The notes under the pieces were generated by a model. That model did no database searches. It had not been told where the DNA came from and saw nothing but the letters and a program-made list of their open reading frames with translations. Of a stretch of 64,000 nucleotides of DNA, positions 28,030 to 36,647 are shown in pieces (the stretch's first letter is position 1; every line of letters starts with the position of its first letter). The translations under genes were made by a program, and so were the position numbers. The DNA is from Cryobacterium sp. M96. Its GTDB lineage: Bacteria; Actinomycetota; Actinomycetes; Actinomycetales; Microbacteriaceae. The stretch spans positions 62,001 through 126,000 of the forward strand of contig NZ_PJJS01000049.1 in NCBI RefSeq assembly GCF_002929845.1, given 5' to 3'.

Positions 28030-29676
28030 CTAGGACACGTTAATGTTGCGAATCGCGGTACGGGCGCCGAGGACACCTGTTCCTGGGAGGCCACCGCCGG
28101 GCGTCGTAGTGCCTTCGCTCAGGTTGACACCGGGAATCCCGATAGGAACGTAATTCAAGGTGAACGCATTAGCTGTCTTGGTTCCGGCCGCATAGATCTG
28201 CCCTTGCCAGACGTCGGCAGAGTTGGTGATCGTGCACGGCGAGTAGATCAGGGCGTTCACACGGCTGCTAACAGTGACATGATTGGCCATCTTGAAGGCT
28301 CCGCCCGCTGGGCAGTCCGGCAGCTGGTTGGCCACGAGGTTGCCAGCGACGCCGCGATCGGGACTGATCAGCCACATGTTCTTCTGGGCCGAGTTGGACG
28401 AGACGAAGTCGTTACCACCAAGGTTGAACGAGGTAGCGATGATGGCCACGTTGCTCGTCAACGTCTGTGTGGGGCTGAGTTTGGTGAAATCCAGACCTCC
28501 GGGTCCACAGGCAAGCCCATTGAGCACCTTCGGAGTGGAAGACGCAAGCACTGTGCTCATGGCGCTGACGAAACCTGCGTCGCTGCAGTCCGCCATGAGG
28601 AACTCGGTGAAGCCCCCAGGCGTCCAATCGCCCAAGGCGTAGGGGTAGTCCACCCATCCAGGTACGAATGGAATGACGGGTGCGACGATGCCCGTCTTAT
28701 TCTTGGTGATGGTTCCTAGGACGCTTCCGGTGTTGTTTACAGTGCCCGCTACGACGACCGAACCCGCCACGGAGCCCGTAATCTTAGTCACCCCAGCGGC
28801 GGGTCCAGCGATGACGTTCCCACCACCTGCACCCTGCACCAGAACCGCACCACCCGCAGAGATGTTTCCCTGAACGGTCGCGGCGTTTGACAGAGACACC
28901 GAAGGATAGGTTCCGCTGTCGGCACTCACATTGCCGGTGACCTTTGCATTCTGCAGATCCACACTTCCCGACGCATAGAGGTCACCGTCGATAAGGCAAT
29001 TGCTGGCCAAAGATGCCCCACCCTGGCCAAGAATCACGCTGCCGTGGATCGTGGAACCGGACGTGCAGCTCGCGCTTCCCGATAGGTACTGAATCGTGGC
29101 GGGTGTGCCGCCGGTGGAGTTAATATCTAGATTGTTGATGGTGCTATCGGTCTGCGAGAAGGAGTAGATCGCGGCACCCGAAGCCGTTATCCAAGTCGGC
29201 GGCGTCGGAATGTAGGGATAAATGGCTTCAATTTTCCGCTTGTTTCCAGAGGCGTTTCCGACCAGGCCGGGAGTTTTCGCCGATCCGGTGGATATGAGTT
29301 TGACCCTCTTGAAGGAGGCCGAGGTGGGGCAACCAGACACCCACGAAGTGTCAACGTCACCGGTTGCAGAGGCCGTCAGGAGTGAAGACCATACCGAGAC
29401 GGTGAAGAAGGGTTCCGAGACCGCCGGAACGGCCGGATACGCAGCCAGACAGGCTGAAGTTGCCAATCGAGCGGCAGCGTAGTCGATCCCTGCCCCGGCA
29501 GCGGCCTGCGCCTGCACGCCGGATCGCGTCGCTGTTGTGTACCCCACCGCGTAGAGCGAGCTCGAGGTGATCGTGATCGCTATGATCGCCGCCACTGCTG
29601 TCATGCCGATCGCCACCAGCATGGCGCTGCCACGTTCTGGACACAAGCGGTCTGAGATTCTCTTACTTAGAAGCAC
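28030..29676 (-). CDS. PilX-like pilus protein with bactofilin-like repeat region
   Basis: 548 aa. N-terminus CPERGSAMLVAIGMTAVAAIIAITI is a PilX-type membrane anchor with RGSAMLV at the mature junction. Residues ~70-165 are a Cys-containing region. Residues ~175-340 are short repeats of the form x-G-s-V-x-L/V-x-x-a (IHGSVILGQ, IDGDLYASGSV, VTGNVSAD, VQGNISAGG, ITGSVAGSVVV), suggestive of a right-handed beta-helix like bactofilins. A Cys-bearing C-terminal region follows. GTG 29676 overlaps pilW by 10 nt. Position among the minor pilins suggests a pilus-tip or surface component; the fold is my inference. Confidence 0.7.
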   Translation of the reverse strand: MLLSKRISDRLCPERGSAMLVAIGMTAVAAIIAITITSSSLYAVGYTTATRSGVQAQAAAGAGIDYAAARLATSACLAAYPAVPAVSEPFFTVSVWSSLLTASATGDVDTSWVSGCPTSASFKRVKLISTGSAKTPGLVGNASGNKRKIEAIYPYIPTPPTWITASGAAIYSFSQTDSTINNLDINSTGGTPATIQYLSGSASCTSGSTIHGSVILGQGGASLASNCLIDGDLYASGSVDLQNAKVTGNVSADSGTYPSVSLSNAATVQGNISAGGAVLVQGAGGGNVIAGPAAGVTKITGSVAGSVVVAGTVNNTGSVLGTITKNKTGIVAPVIPFVPGWVDYPYALGDWTPGGFTEFLMADCSDAGFVSAMSTVLASSTPKVLNGLACGPGGLDFTKLSPTQTLTSNVAIIATSFNLGGNDFVSSNSAQKNMWLISPDRGVAGNLVANQLPDCPAGGAFKMANHVTVSSRVNALIYSPCTITNSADVWQGQIYAAGTKTANAFTLNYVPIGIPGVNLSEGTTTPGGGLPGTGVLGARTAIRNINVS

Positions 29677-30266
29677 GGGGAGCTCACCATCGAAACTTGT
29701 GGGGTGTAGGTCGTTGTGTTGATCAAGACATATGGGTGCGATCCGGCCGCGACATTGAACTTCAGGTCCACGCGAGAACCGCTTGGAGCGTTGAAGACTC
29801 GCGCGGTAACGGGGTCTGCGGGACTTATCCCGGTACCGAGAAGAGACCAGACGCCCTGGGGGCCAGCGGCCGGCACCGTAATCACGGACGCCGGAGAGGA
29901 TGTCCGCTTCGTGTAGACAGCACCACCGTTCAGCGGCGTGTAGTACCAGGCCTGACAGGAGGCCGCCGTCGAAGACGGCTCGGTTCCGATGGTCCGGACT
30001 ATCAGCAGTTGCGTACCGGCTGCGGCATCGCTGACTACCGTGACCGCGGAGGCGTTGCGCACTCCAGCCTGGACGGAACGCGCAATCTGCTGAGCGGTGG
30101 TCGCGGCGCCCGTGACGACCCGAGTTGTCTCCTGTGTTCGCAAGCCGTTGATCAACAGCCCACCTGCGACGAACAAGACGAGAACGAGAAGACCCATGTA
30201 GATCAAGAGTTCAGCAAGGGAAAACCCCCCTTCGCGACATTTTTGAGTCGGTGCCTGTTCTGACAT
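29667..30266 (-). CDS. pilW: PilW-like minor pilin
   Basis: 199 aa. Prepilin junction CREGG/FSLAELLIYMGLLVLVLF with Glu at mature position 5. The C-terminal domain is beta-rich with AASCQAWYYTPLNGG and terminal SSPCF, which could form one disulfide. ATG 30266, two bases after pilV. Likely primes pilus assembly. Confidence 0.8.
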   Translation of the reverse strand: MSEQAPTQKCREGGFSLAELLIYMGLLVLVLFVAGGLLINGLRTQETTRVVTGAATTAQQIARSVQAGVRNASAVTVVSDAAAGTQLLIVRTIGTEPSSTAASCQAWYYTPLNGGAVYTKRTSSPASVITVPAAGPQGVWSLLGTGISPADPVTARVFNAPSGSRVDLKFNVAAGSHPYVLINTTTYTPQVSMVSSPCF

Positions 30267-30268
30267 GG

Positions 30269-30724
30269 CTAGTATCCGCCCGAGGCGACGAAGACGAACG
30301 TGGTGGCGGAGGCCGTCGGACTCGCATAACCGACTTGGGCTACCGACACAGTCACCCGAATATACCCCGGCACCACGCTGGGTGTGCACGGGGCGAAGGT
30401 GTCCCATGCAGGCTGCAGGTTCACTCCGCGAGGATCGACCACAGGCGCCAGAGTTACGGCCAAAAACAAGCTGATGTCATTGCAGCTCGGCGCAGTAGCT
30501 GTGGCGGAGCGGACGGCACGAGCCGCCTCGATTTGCTGATTGACAATCTGAGTTGCGGTGGCAATCGTCGTATTCCTCGCCGTGAACTGCAAGTTACTGA
30601 TGAGAACAGGAGCGAAGGAGATGATCAGCAAGCCAAGCAGGAACATGGAGACGACGATCTCGATAATCCCAAAACCGCTTTCCTCGATACTCACTGCACG
30701 AGAATCAACGCGGATCTCATTCAT
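30269..30724 (-). CDS. pilV: PilV-like minor pilin
   Basis: 151 aa. Junction EESG/FGIIEIVVSMFLLGLLIISFAPV, with Glu at mature position 5. The C-terminal domain has two Cys (APSCNDIS, FAPCTPS). ATG 30724 with AGCGAGGTAAGG directly upstream. Separated from the pilin gene by 95 bp holding a perfect 14-bp palindrome (30784-30797). Confidence 0.8.
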   Translation of the reverse strand: MNEIRVDSRAVSIEESGFGIIEIVVSMFLLGLLIISFAPVLISNLQFTARNTTIATATQIVNQQIEAARAVRSATATAPSCNDISLFLAVTLAPVVDPRGVNLQPAWDTFAPCTPSVVPGYIRVTVSVAQVGYASPTASATTFVFVASGGY

Positions 30725-30819
30725 CCTTACCTCGCTTAACTGGTGTGGTTGTGTCGAAGCGACCATGGCCCGTAGTCGAACCGGCGCACGCGTGCGCTAC
30801 CACGTGACTTGATGACCTG

Positions 30820-31302
30820 CTATTGAGTGAGCACCCCAGCAGCTGAATACGCGGTCGAAGCGCTGGTAGCCACTCCGAAGATATTGCTAGCGCGGACTTC
30901 CGAATCGGTAACAGAGACTGCGTAGATGCAGGAGCCAGTTGACGGAGACGTGCCCTTGCTAAGCACGGGGCTAGCGCCGCTCGGCGGAGCATAGTTTCCA
31001 GCAGAGGTCGACGCAATATACCCGTACTTGGATGCTAAATTCGCGGAAGTCAGGTCAGCGGGAAGCATCCCATTCTCGTCCGTCGCATAAGCGACAACAG
31101 CGCTCTTAGCGTTTACGACGTCCGACTTTACGGGGCTATCGTGGGCTTCCTTCTGGACGCCCAGGTTAAGGGGGAAAGAGATTGCGGCAAGAACACCGAT
31201 GATAATTACCACGACGAGGAGTTCAATCAACGTGAATCCCTTTTCCTCCGCCTGAAGCACTGTCTGCTGAGAAGGCAGCACAAGGGAAGTGTGAGAAGTC
31301 AT
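30820..31302 (-). CDS. Type IV pilin, second tandem copy
   Basis: 160 aa. 22-residue leader, then EEKG/FTLIELLVVVIIIGVLAAISFPLNLG, a textbook class III signal with Glu5. The globular part parallels the upstream pilin (SDVVNAKSAVVAYATDENGMLPADL, KYGYI, VLSKGTSPSTGSCIYAVSVT, GVLTQ end) but has only one Cys where the upstream copy has two. ATG 31302. A hairpin separates it from the upstream copy, so it is probably less expressed. Confidence 0.88.
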   Translation of the reverse strand: MTSHTSLVLPSQQTVLQAEEKGFTLIELLVVVIIIGVLAAISFPLNLGVQKEAHDSPVKSDVVNAKSAVVAYATDENGMLPADLTSANLASKYGYIASTSAGNYAPPSGASPVLSKGTSPSTGSCIYAVSVTDSEVRASNIFGVATSASTAYSAAGVLTQ

Positions 31303-31347
31303 CAACCCTGTCCGTTCGATACTGCATGACAATGTTTCGAGAGGAAA

Positions 31348-31388
31348 CAATCTGGGGGCGGCCGCGCACAAAACCCACCCCCAGATTG
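31348..31388 (-). terminator. Attenuating hairpin between the two pilin genes
   Basis: Perfect 11-bp inverted repeat CAATCTGGGGG (31378-31388 and 31348-31358 on the minus strand) around a 19-nt loop, followed by TTTCC. It sits just past the stop of the first pilin. A partial terminator here would favour the first pilin over downstream genes, a usual design for major pilins. Confidence 0.65.
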
Positions 31389-31400
31389 AATCCGCAATTG

Positions 31401-31886
31401 CTACTGCGTGAGCACTCCGACGCTTGAACATGCAGTCGTTGCGCTGGAGGCGACACCGGAAATGTCGCTAGCGCCGACCTTGGTGCCAGTGACGGCTACT
31501 GCGTAAACGCAGAATGCAGTCGAAGGGGACGTTCCTTTCGTGAGGACCGGAATCGCGCCAGGCGAGGCGTAGTTTCCTGCAACCGTCGGCGGCACGTATC
31601 CGTATTTCGCGGGCAACGTAGCGAGGTCGGCAGGCAGTGCGCCATTGTTGTCCGTGGCGTAGGCCACGACTGCCGTTTTGGCGTTGGAGACGTCCGACTT
31701 CACGGCACTGTCCTTCGCGTTGTTCTGGATACCGAGGTACACCGGAATGGCGATGGCGGCGAGGATGCCGATGATGATGACGACGACGAGGAGCTCGATC
31801 AGGGTGAAGCCCTTTTCGCTCTTCTGCAGTGAATTACGGCGGCTGTTGAGCCCGCCCATGATGCGAGAAATCATGAGGATGTCCAT
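31401..31886 (-). CDS. pilA: Type IV pilin, probable major subunit
   Basis: 161 aa. Leader of 26 residues, junction SEKG/FTLIELLVVVIIIGILAAIAIPVYLG with Glu5, then NNAKDSAVKSDVSNAKTAVVAYATDNN and a C-terminal region with two Cys (AFCVYAV, TTACSSVG). ATG 31886 is used; ATG at 31874 or 31859 would shorten the leader, and none has a good ribosome site. It has its own promoter candidate upstream and a hairpin downstream, fitting a highly expressed major pilin. Confidence 0.9.
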   Translation of the reverse strand: MDILMISRIMGGLNSRRNSLQKSEKGFTLIELLVVVIIIGILAAIAIPVYLGIQNNAKDSAVKSDVSNAKTAVVAYATDNNGALPADLATLPAKYGYVPPTVAGNYASPGAIPVLTKGTSPSTAFCVYAVAVTGTKVGASDISGVASSATTACSSVGVLTQ

Positions 31887-31943
31887 TCAATCTAGTGCTG
31901 CTGTGGGCGGGAAGTCTGGATCATTTGACCCAACACGTATTGA

Positions 31944-31971
31944 TGATATTGGGATAAATTCCCCAGTAAAA
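31944..31971 (-). promoter_or_regulatory. Candidate pilin promoter
   Basis: Minus strand: -35 TTTACT (31966-31971), 16-bp spacer, -10 TATCAT (31944-31949), in an unusually AT-rich patch of the 163-bp gap between pilC and pilA. The spacer contains part of a GGGAT/ATCCC inverted repeat. Would give a leader of about 50 nt before ATG 31886. No experimental support. Confidence 0.5.
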
Positions 31972-32049
31972 TCCCACTTATGGGGGGGTCATGTAATGGT
32001 TCCGCCAGGAAGTAGGGATGGGTTGATCAACATGCCCCCAGTTCGGGGA

Positions 32050-33279
32050 CTACTCGATCAGTGTCGAGATGTTAAAAATCGGGAGGTAGAGGGCGACGAT
32101 CATGCCACCAACCACGACACCAAGAAAGGCAACCATCAGCGGTTCGATCATGGCGGTCAGCTGCTCGGTGGCCGACTCGACCTCCTGATCGTAAAAGTCC
32201 GCGATCTTGTTGAGCATCTGCTCGAGGGAACCAGAGTCCTCGCCAACGGAGATCATCTGGGTCACCATGTTCGGAAACACCGGTTCGTTCGCAAGAGGGG
32301 CGCCAATCGAGTGTCCTTGGCGCACTGAGTCGGCTACTTTGATGAGCGCCTGCTCGACCACCCAGTTGCCCGAAGTCTCACCTACGATGTGGAGGGCCTG
32401 CAGGATCGGCACGCCAGCCCCGATCATGTTGGCAAAATTCCGGCTAAATCTGGCTACAGCGATCTTCTTGAGCAACGGCCCAAAGACAGGCAGCTTCAAC
32501 TTGAACGGGTCAAGGAGCTTGCGCACACCTTCGGTGTTCTTGTTGCGCGGCCACCAAATTGCAAACGCGATCCCAACCACGGCGAGAATCGGCACGACAT
32601 AAACCATTGACCGGGACAGATACACGAGCAGCATGGTCGGCAACGGAAGCTGGCCTCCCAGGTTCGTGAACATGTTCTCAAACACTGGAACGATGAAGAC
32701 CAACATTGCGATAACAGCCACGAGAGACATGATCAAAACGATCACGGGGTATGTCATTGCAGACTTGATCGTGCCGCGCAGTTTCACTTCTTTCTCGAAG
32801 TTCTCTGCAATCGATTCGAGCGCGCCTTCAAGGAAACCTCCGGTCTCCCCAGCCCGAACCATGTTGACCATCAGCGGGGGAAACGCCTCGGCATGTTGAG
32901 CCATCGAGTCAGAGATCGATACGCCAGTCTCGACGTCGTCCCTTACAGCGATCAGAACTTTCGTGAGTGGCTTGCTCTCAGTTTGCTCCGCAAGGATATT
33001 TAGCGTTCGCAGGAGCGACAGGCCGGCGCCGATCATGGTGGCCATCTGACGACTCATGATCGCCAAGTCCTTCAGACCCACTCCCTTTGTGAAACCGGGG
33101 ATGTTGATCTCCATGTTGAGGCCAGCGCCCTGCGGGACCTCAACCATCGAGATTGGAGACAATCCCATCGTGCGCAGGCGCGTCATGGCGGCACTTTCGG
33201 AGGCGGCATCCAACCGACCTTTAACTGCCTTGCCGGCTGCATCACGAGCCTTGTACGCATAAGCCACTGTCGCGACCAT
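32050..33279 (-). CDS. pilC: Type IV pilus inner-membrane platform protein PilC
   Basis: 409 aa. Two T2SSF cytoplasmic domains each followed by membrane helices: YAYKARDAAGKAVKGRL start, LRTLNILAEQ, AEAFPPLMVNMVRAGETGGFLEGAL in the first; RFSRNFANMIGAGVPILQALHIV and FPNMVTQMISVGEDSGSLEQMLNKIADFYD in the second. Docks the motor ATPases. ATG 33279 abuts the pilT stop. Confidence 0.93.
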   Translation of the reverse strand: MVATVAYAYKARDAAGKAVKGRLDAASESAAMTRLRTMGLSPISMVEVPQGAGLNMEINIPGFTKGVGLKDLAIMSRQMATMIGAGLSLLRTLNILAEQTESKPLTKVLIAVRDDVETGVSISDSMAQHAEAFPPLMVNMVRAGETGGFLEGALESIAENFEKEVKLRGTIKSAMTYPVIVLIMSLVAVIAMLVFIVPVFENMFTNLGGQLPLPTMLLVYLSRSMVYVVPILAVVGIAFAIWWPRNKNTEGVRKLLDPFKLKLPVFGPLLKKIAVARFSRNFANMIGAGVPILQALHIVGETSGNWVVEQALIKVADSVRQGHSIGAPLANEPVFPNMVTQMISVGEDSGSLEQMLNKIADFYDQEVESATEQLTAMIEPLMVAFLGVVVGGMIVALYLPIFNISTLIE

Positions 33280-34677
33280 CTACCGCCCCCGTGGGGAGAA
33301 AGAGTCGCCGAAGTCGATTCCGCCGGACATTGAGTTCACCGATGTCTCGGTCGGGTCAACGCGTCGGATCAGTTGCGCAAGGCCCTCCTGGTCCTGCGCC
33401 TTCTCCTCAGCCGACGCTCGGGTGATCAGACCGGCATCCACGAGTTCGGCAAGGTGCTGATCCATGGTGTGCATGCCGAGGGCTCGGCCGGCCTGCATTG
33501 AGGACGCGATCTGGTACGTCTTGCCCTCGCGAATCAAGTTAGCTACCGCTGGTGTGGTCACCATGACCTCGGTCGCGACCACGCGGCCGCCACCGATCTT
33601 CTTGACCAGGGTCTGGCAGACCACACCCTGCAGGGTGGCGGCAAGTTGTGCACGCACCTGGCCCTGCTGGTGCGGCGAGAACACGTCGATCACGCGGTCG
33701 ATGGTCTGGGCCGCGGATTGGGTGTGCAGGGTGGCGAAGACGAGGTGGCCGGTCTCTGCCGCGGTCAGGGCCACCGAAATGGTCTCCAGGTCGCGCAGCT
33801 CGCCGATCAGAATCACGTCAGGGTCCTGACGCAGCACGTGCTTGAGCGCGGAGGCGAAGCTTTTCGTGTCGTGGCCGACCTCGCGCTGGTTGACCAGCGA
33901 CTTCTGGTGCTTGTGCAGAAACTCGATCGGGTCTTCGACCGTGACGATGTGGTCGGCACGGGTGCGGTTGACCAAGTCGATCAGGGCCGCCAGGGTGGTG
34001 GACTTGCCCGAACCGGTGGGCCCGGTCACCAGAACCAGGCCGCGGGGAAGCTTGGCGAACTGACCGACCGTCTCGGGGATACCGAGGTCTTTCAACGGCT
34101 TGATCTCGCGCGGGATCAGGCGGAACGCCCCGCCGATCGAGTTGCGCTGGTAATAGTAGTTGACGCGAAAGCGCGCGCCGCCGGCCGTATACGCGAAGTC
34201 GAGCTCGAGCTCCTCCTCGAACTGCGCGCGCTGCTTCGCCGAGAGGATGCTGTAGAGCGCAGAGGTGACCTTGTCACCCATCCACTTGCTCGCGCCCTCA
34301 ATCGGCCGCAGGCCGCCATCGACACGAATGCTCGGCGGCGCTCCGACGGTGATGTGCAGGTCGGAGGCGTTCAGGTCGAGAACCTCGGCCAGGGCGTTCA
34401 GCAGGTCAAGGTCGGAGACCTCGTTGTCGCCGGTGCGGTTGGCACGGGCGCGGCGCCCGGTCGTCTCGACCGCGCCGGTGTCCACCGGGAGGACCGTTGT
34501 CGCCGGCTGCGCGGCATCCGTCACATCGACGAACTCGAACTCCACCGAGTCAGGAGCGGCCGGCGCGGCATCGTGCTCCGTCGGTTCGGCACCACGACGC
34601 TCGGGATCGCCGAGGCTCCAGCTGCCCCCGGCGGCCCCAGGAGACGTGACCGGAATTTCATAGATGGGCTGGCTCAT
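33280..34677 (-). CDS. pilT: Pilus retraction ATPase PilT, with N-terminal extension
   Basis: 465 aa hexameric AAA-type motor. Walker A GPTGSGKSTT, Asp box VTVEDPIEFLH, Walker B DVILIGELRDLETI, His box TGHLVFATLHTQSAAQTI. The family core starts near residue 88 (LLNALAEVLDLNASDLHIT). The preceding ~85 residues are an acidic, Pro/Ala-rich disordered extension not usual for PilT (~350 aa). Presence implies retractile pili and twitching ability. Confidence 0.93.
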   Translation of the reverse strand: MSQPIYEIPVTSPGAAGGSWSLGDPERRGAEPTEHDAAPAAPDSVEFEFVDVTDAAQPATTVLPVDTGAVETTGRRARANRTGDNEVSDLDLLNALAEVLDLNASDLHITVGAPPSIRVDGGLRPIEGASKWMGDKVTSALYSILSAKQRAQFEEELELDFAYTAGGARFRVNYYYQRNSIGGAFRLIPREIKPLKDLGIPETVGQFAKLPRGLVLVTGPTGSGKSTTLAALIDLVNRTRADHIVTVEDPIEFLHKHQKSLVNQREVGHDTKSFASALKHVLRQDPDVILIGELRDLETISVALTAAETGHLVFATLHTQSAAQTIDRVIDVFSPHQQGQVRAQLAATLQGVVCQTLVKKIGGGRVVATEVMVTTPAVANLIREGKTYQIASSMQAGRALGMHTMDQHLAELVDAGLITRASAEEKAQDQEGLAQLIRRVDPTETSVNSMSGGIDFGDSFSPRGR

Positions 34678-34696
34678 GCAGATATCCCCTTTTGCA

Positions 34697-36367
34697 CTAT
34701 GCGACCACTCGCAAGATTTCTTCGATCGATGTCAAACCCATTTGGGCCTTGGCCCAGCCATCCTCGCGGAGGGTGATCATGCCCTGTTCGCGCGCCACCC
34801 GGCCGATTTCGGCGCTCGATGCTCGGGCCACGGCGAGCCGCTCGATCTCCTCGGTCACGGTCATCACCTCGTGCACGGCGATGCGCCCCCGGTAACCGGT
34901 CTTCGAACACTGCGTGCAGCCGACCGCCTCGAAGATCGTGGGCAGCGGGCGCTCCGGGTCGAACGCGAAGCGGAGGCGCGTCAGGTAGTCGACGGTCAGC
35001 ACGGATGGCGTCTTGCACTTGTCGCAGAGGCGCCGCGCCAGGCGCTGGGCGACCACGCAGTCCAGGGCGGAACCCACCAGGAAGGGCTCGATACCCATTT
35101 CCGTCAGCCGGGTGATGGCGCTCGGCGCGTCGTTGGTGTGCAAAGTGGAGAGCACGAGGTGGCCGGTCAGCGAGGCCTCGATGGCGATCTGCGCGGTCTC
35201 GTGGTCGCGGATCTCACCCAGCAGAACGACATCCGGGTCGCTTCGCAGGATGGAACGCAGCGCACTCGCGAAGGTGAGGCCCGCCTTCGGGTTCACCTGC
35301 ACCTGGTTGATGCCGGCCATGCGGTATTCGACCGGGTCTTCGACCGTGATCACGTTGATCTCGGGGCGGGCGACCGCACCCAGGGTCGTGTAGAGCGTGG
35401 TGGACTTGCCCGAACCGGTCGGACCGGTGATCAGGATCATGCCGTAAGGCTTGGAATAGGAGGTCTTGTAGGCCTCGAAGTTGTGCTCGAGCAGGGCCAG
35501 CGCGCGCACGTCGAGGGTCGTGTTCGAGTTATCGAGAATTCGCATGACGACCTTCTCGCCCCACACTGTGGGGAGAGTCGCAACGCGCAGGTCGATCTGA
35601 CGGCCGGCATGGCGCACGGTCATGCGGCCGTCCTGGGGTTTGCGCCGCTCGGCGATGTCGATATCGCTCATGATTTTGAGCCTGGAGATAACACCGTTCT
35701 GGATGCTCTTGGGTGCGGTCTGCATCTCGTGCAGCACGCCGTCGATGCGGTAGCGCACCCGCAGGCTGTGCTCGCCGGGTTCGATGTGGATGTCCGAGGC
35801 CAGGTCCTGGATGGCCTGGCTGACCAACAGGTTCACGAACCGCACGATCGGGGCATCGTCGTCGATGGAGTCCGAGACTCCGAAAGAGGAGCTCTCGGTG
35901 GCGGCGTTCTCTTCCTCGAGTGTGGAGGTGAGGTCGCTGAGCTCGTCGTCGGCGCGGTGGTAGCGGGTGATGGCGGCGAGTAGATCGCTGCGCTCGGCGA
36001 CAACCTGGGTGACGCGCATCCGTGATGCTTCGCGCACGTCGTCGACGGCGAAGACGTTGCCAGGGTCGACCATGGCGAGGATGAGGCGGCCGTTGTCGAC
36101 GGCGATCGGGAGCACTTCGTGGCGTTTGCAGACGGCCACCGGAACGAGAGCCACGGCGAGGCGATCGACCGGGTAGTCGATCAGCTCGACGAAGGGCAGG
36201 TTGGCCTGCTGGGCCCGAGCCTTGGCGAACTGAACCTCGGTGATGACGCCCTTGGCGACGAGGGCGCGGACGGCGCTCTCATCGGCGGGGTCGCCGGCCA
36301 TGAGGTGGTCGAGCTCCTCGATCGGCAGCAGACCGTGCAGGATCAAGATTTCGGTGAGGCTGGCCAC
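34697..36367 (-). CDS. pilB: Pilus extension ATPase PilB
   Basis: 556 aa. N-terminal MshEN/GspE_N-type domain (residues ~1-140, LTEILILHGLLPIEELDHLM), then the motor: Walker A GPTGSGKSTTLYTTL, VTVEDPVEYR, Walker B DVVLLGEIRDHETA, STLHTNDAPSAI, and a tetracysteine zinc motif (CDKCK...CTQCSKTGYRGR). GTG 36367 with GAGAGGAT upstream. First gene of the pilus operon. MshEN domains can bind c-di-GMP, but the Arg-Leu-Gly residues of the motif are not clearly kept. Confidence 0.93.
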   Translation of the reverse strand: MASLTEILILHGLLPIEELDHLMAGDPADESAVRALVAKGVITEVQFAKARAQQANLPFVELIDYPVDRLAVALVPVAVCKRHEVLPIAVDNGRLILAMVDPGNVFAVDDVREASRMRVTQVVAERSDLLAAITRYHRADDELSDLTSTLEEENAATESSSFGVSDSIDDDAPIVRFVNLLVSQAIQDLASDIHIEPGEHSLRVRYRIDGVLHEMQTAPKSIQNGVISRLKIMSDIDIAERRKPQDGRMTVRHAGRQIDLRVATLPTVWGEKVVMRILDNSNTTLDVRALALLEHNFEAYKTSYSKPYGMILITGPTGSGKSTTLYTTLGAVARPEINVITVEDPVEYRMAGINQVQVNPKAGLTFASALRSILRSDPDVVLLGEIRDHETAQIAIEASLTGHLVLSTLHTNDAPSAITRLTEMGIEPFLVGSALDCVVAQRLARRLCDKCKTPSVLTVDYLTRLRFAFDPERPLPTIFEAVGCTQCSKTGYRGRIAVHEVMTVTEEIERLAVARASSAEIGRVAREQGMITLREDGWAKAQMGLTSIEEILRVVA

Positions 36368-36647
36368 GCGATCCTCTCGAACAGGCTCGGTAAGTAAGTA
36401 ACAAATAACGCTATCTCGGGGGCAGGGAATCCGGCCAGACCCACAATGAGGGGGACACGGTTAGAAAAAATGCCTGTGTTCAGCGATCCTAACGGGGCGG
36501 GGCATCGACTCGACATCGACACGGCCTCGACCCGGCCTCGACCCGGTTGCGGCCCGGCATCGACACGGATGCTGCCCGCGGAGCGGCAGGCGGAATGCGG
36601 CCGCTGCTGGGCGATGCCCGGGCCGGTCTCGGCCTGCTCGAAACGGT
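36368..36647 (-). promoter_or_regulatory. Upstream region of the pilus operon
   Basis: 280 bp that should contain the pilB promoter. On the minus strand an AT-rich stretch (GATAGCGTTATTTGTTACTT) lies 25-45 bases before the start. 36505-36580 holds degenerate short repeats of CATCGACACGG / CCTCGACCCGG. No gene seen. Confidence 0.4.
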
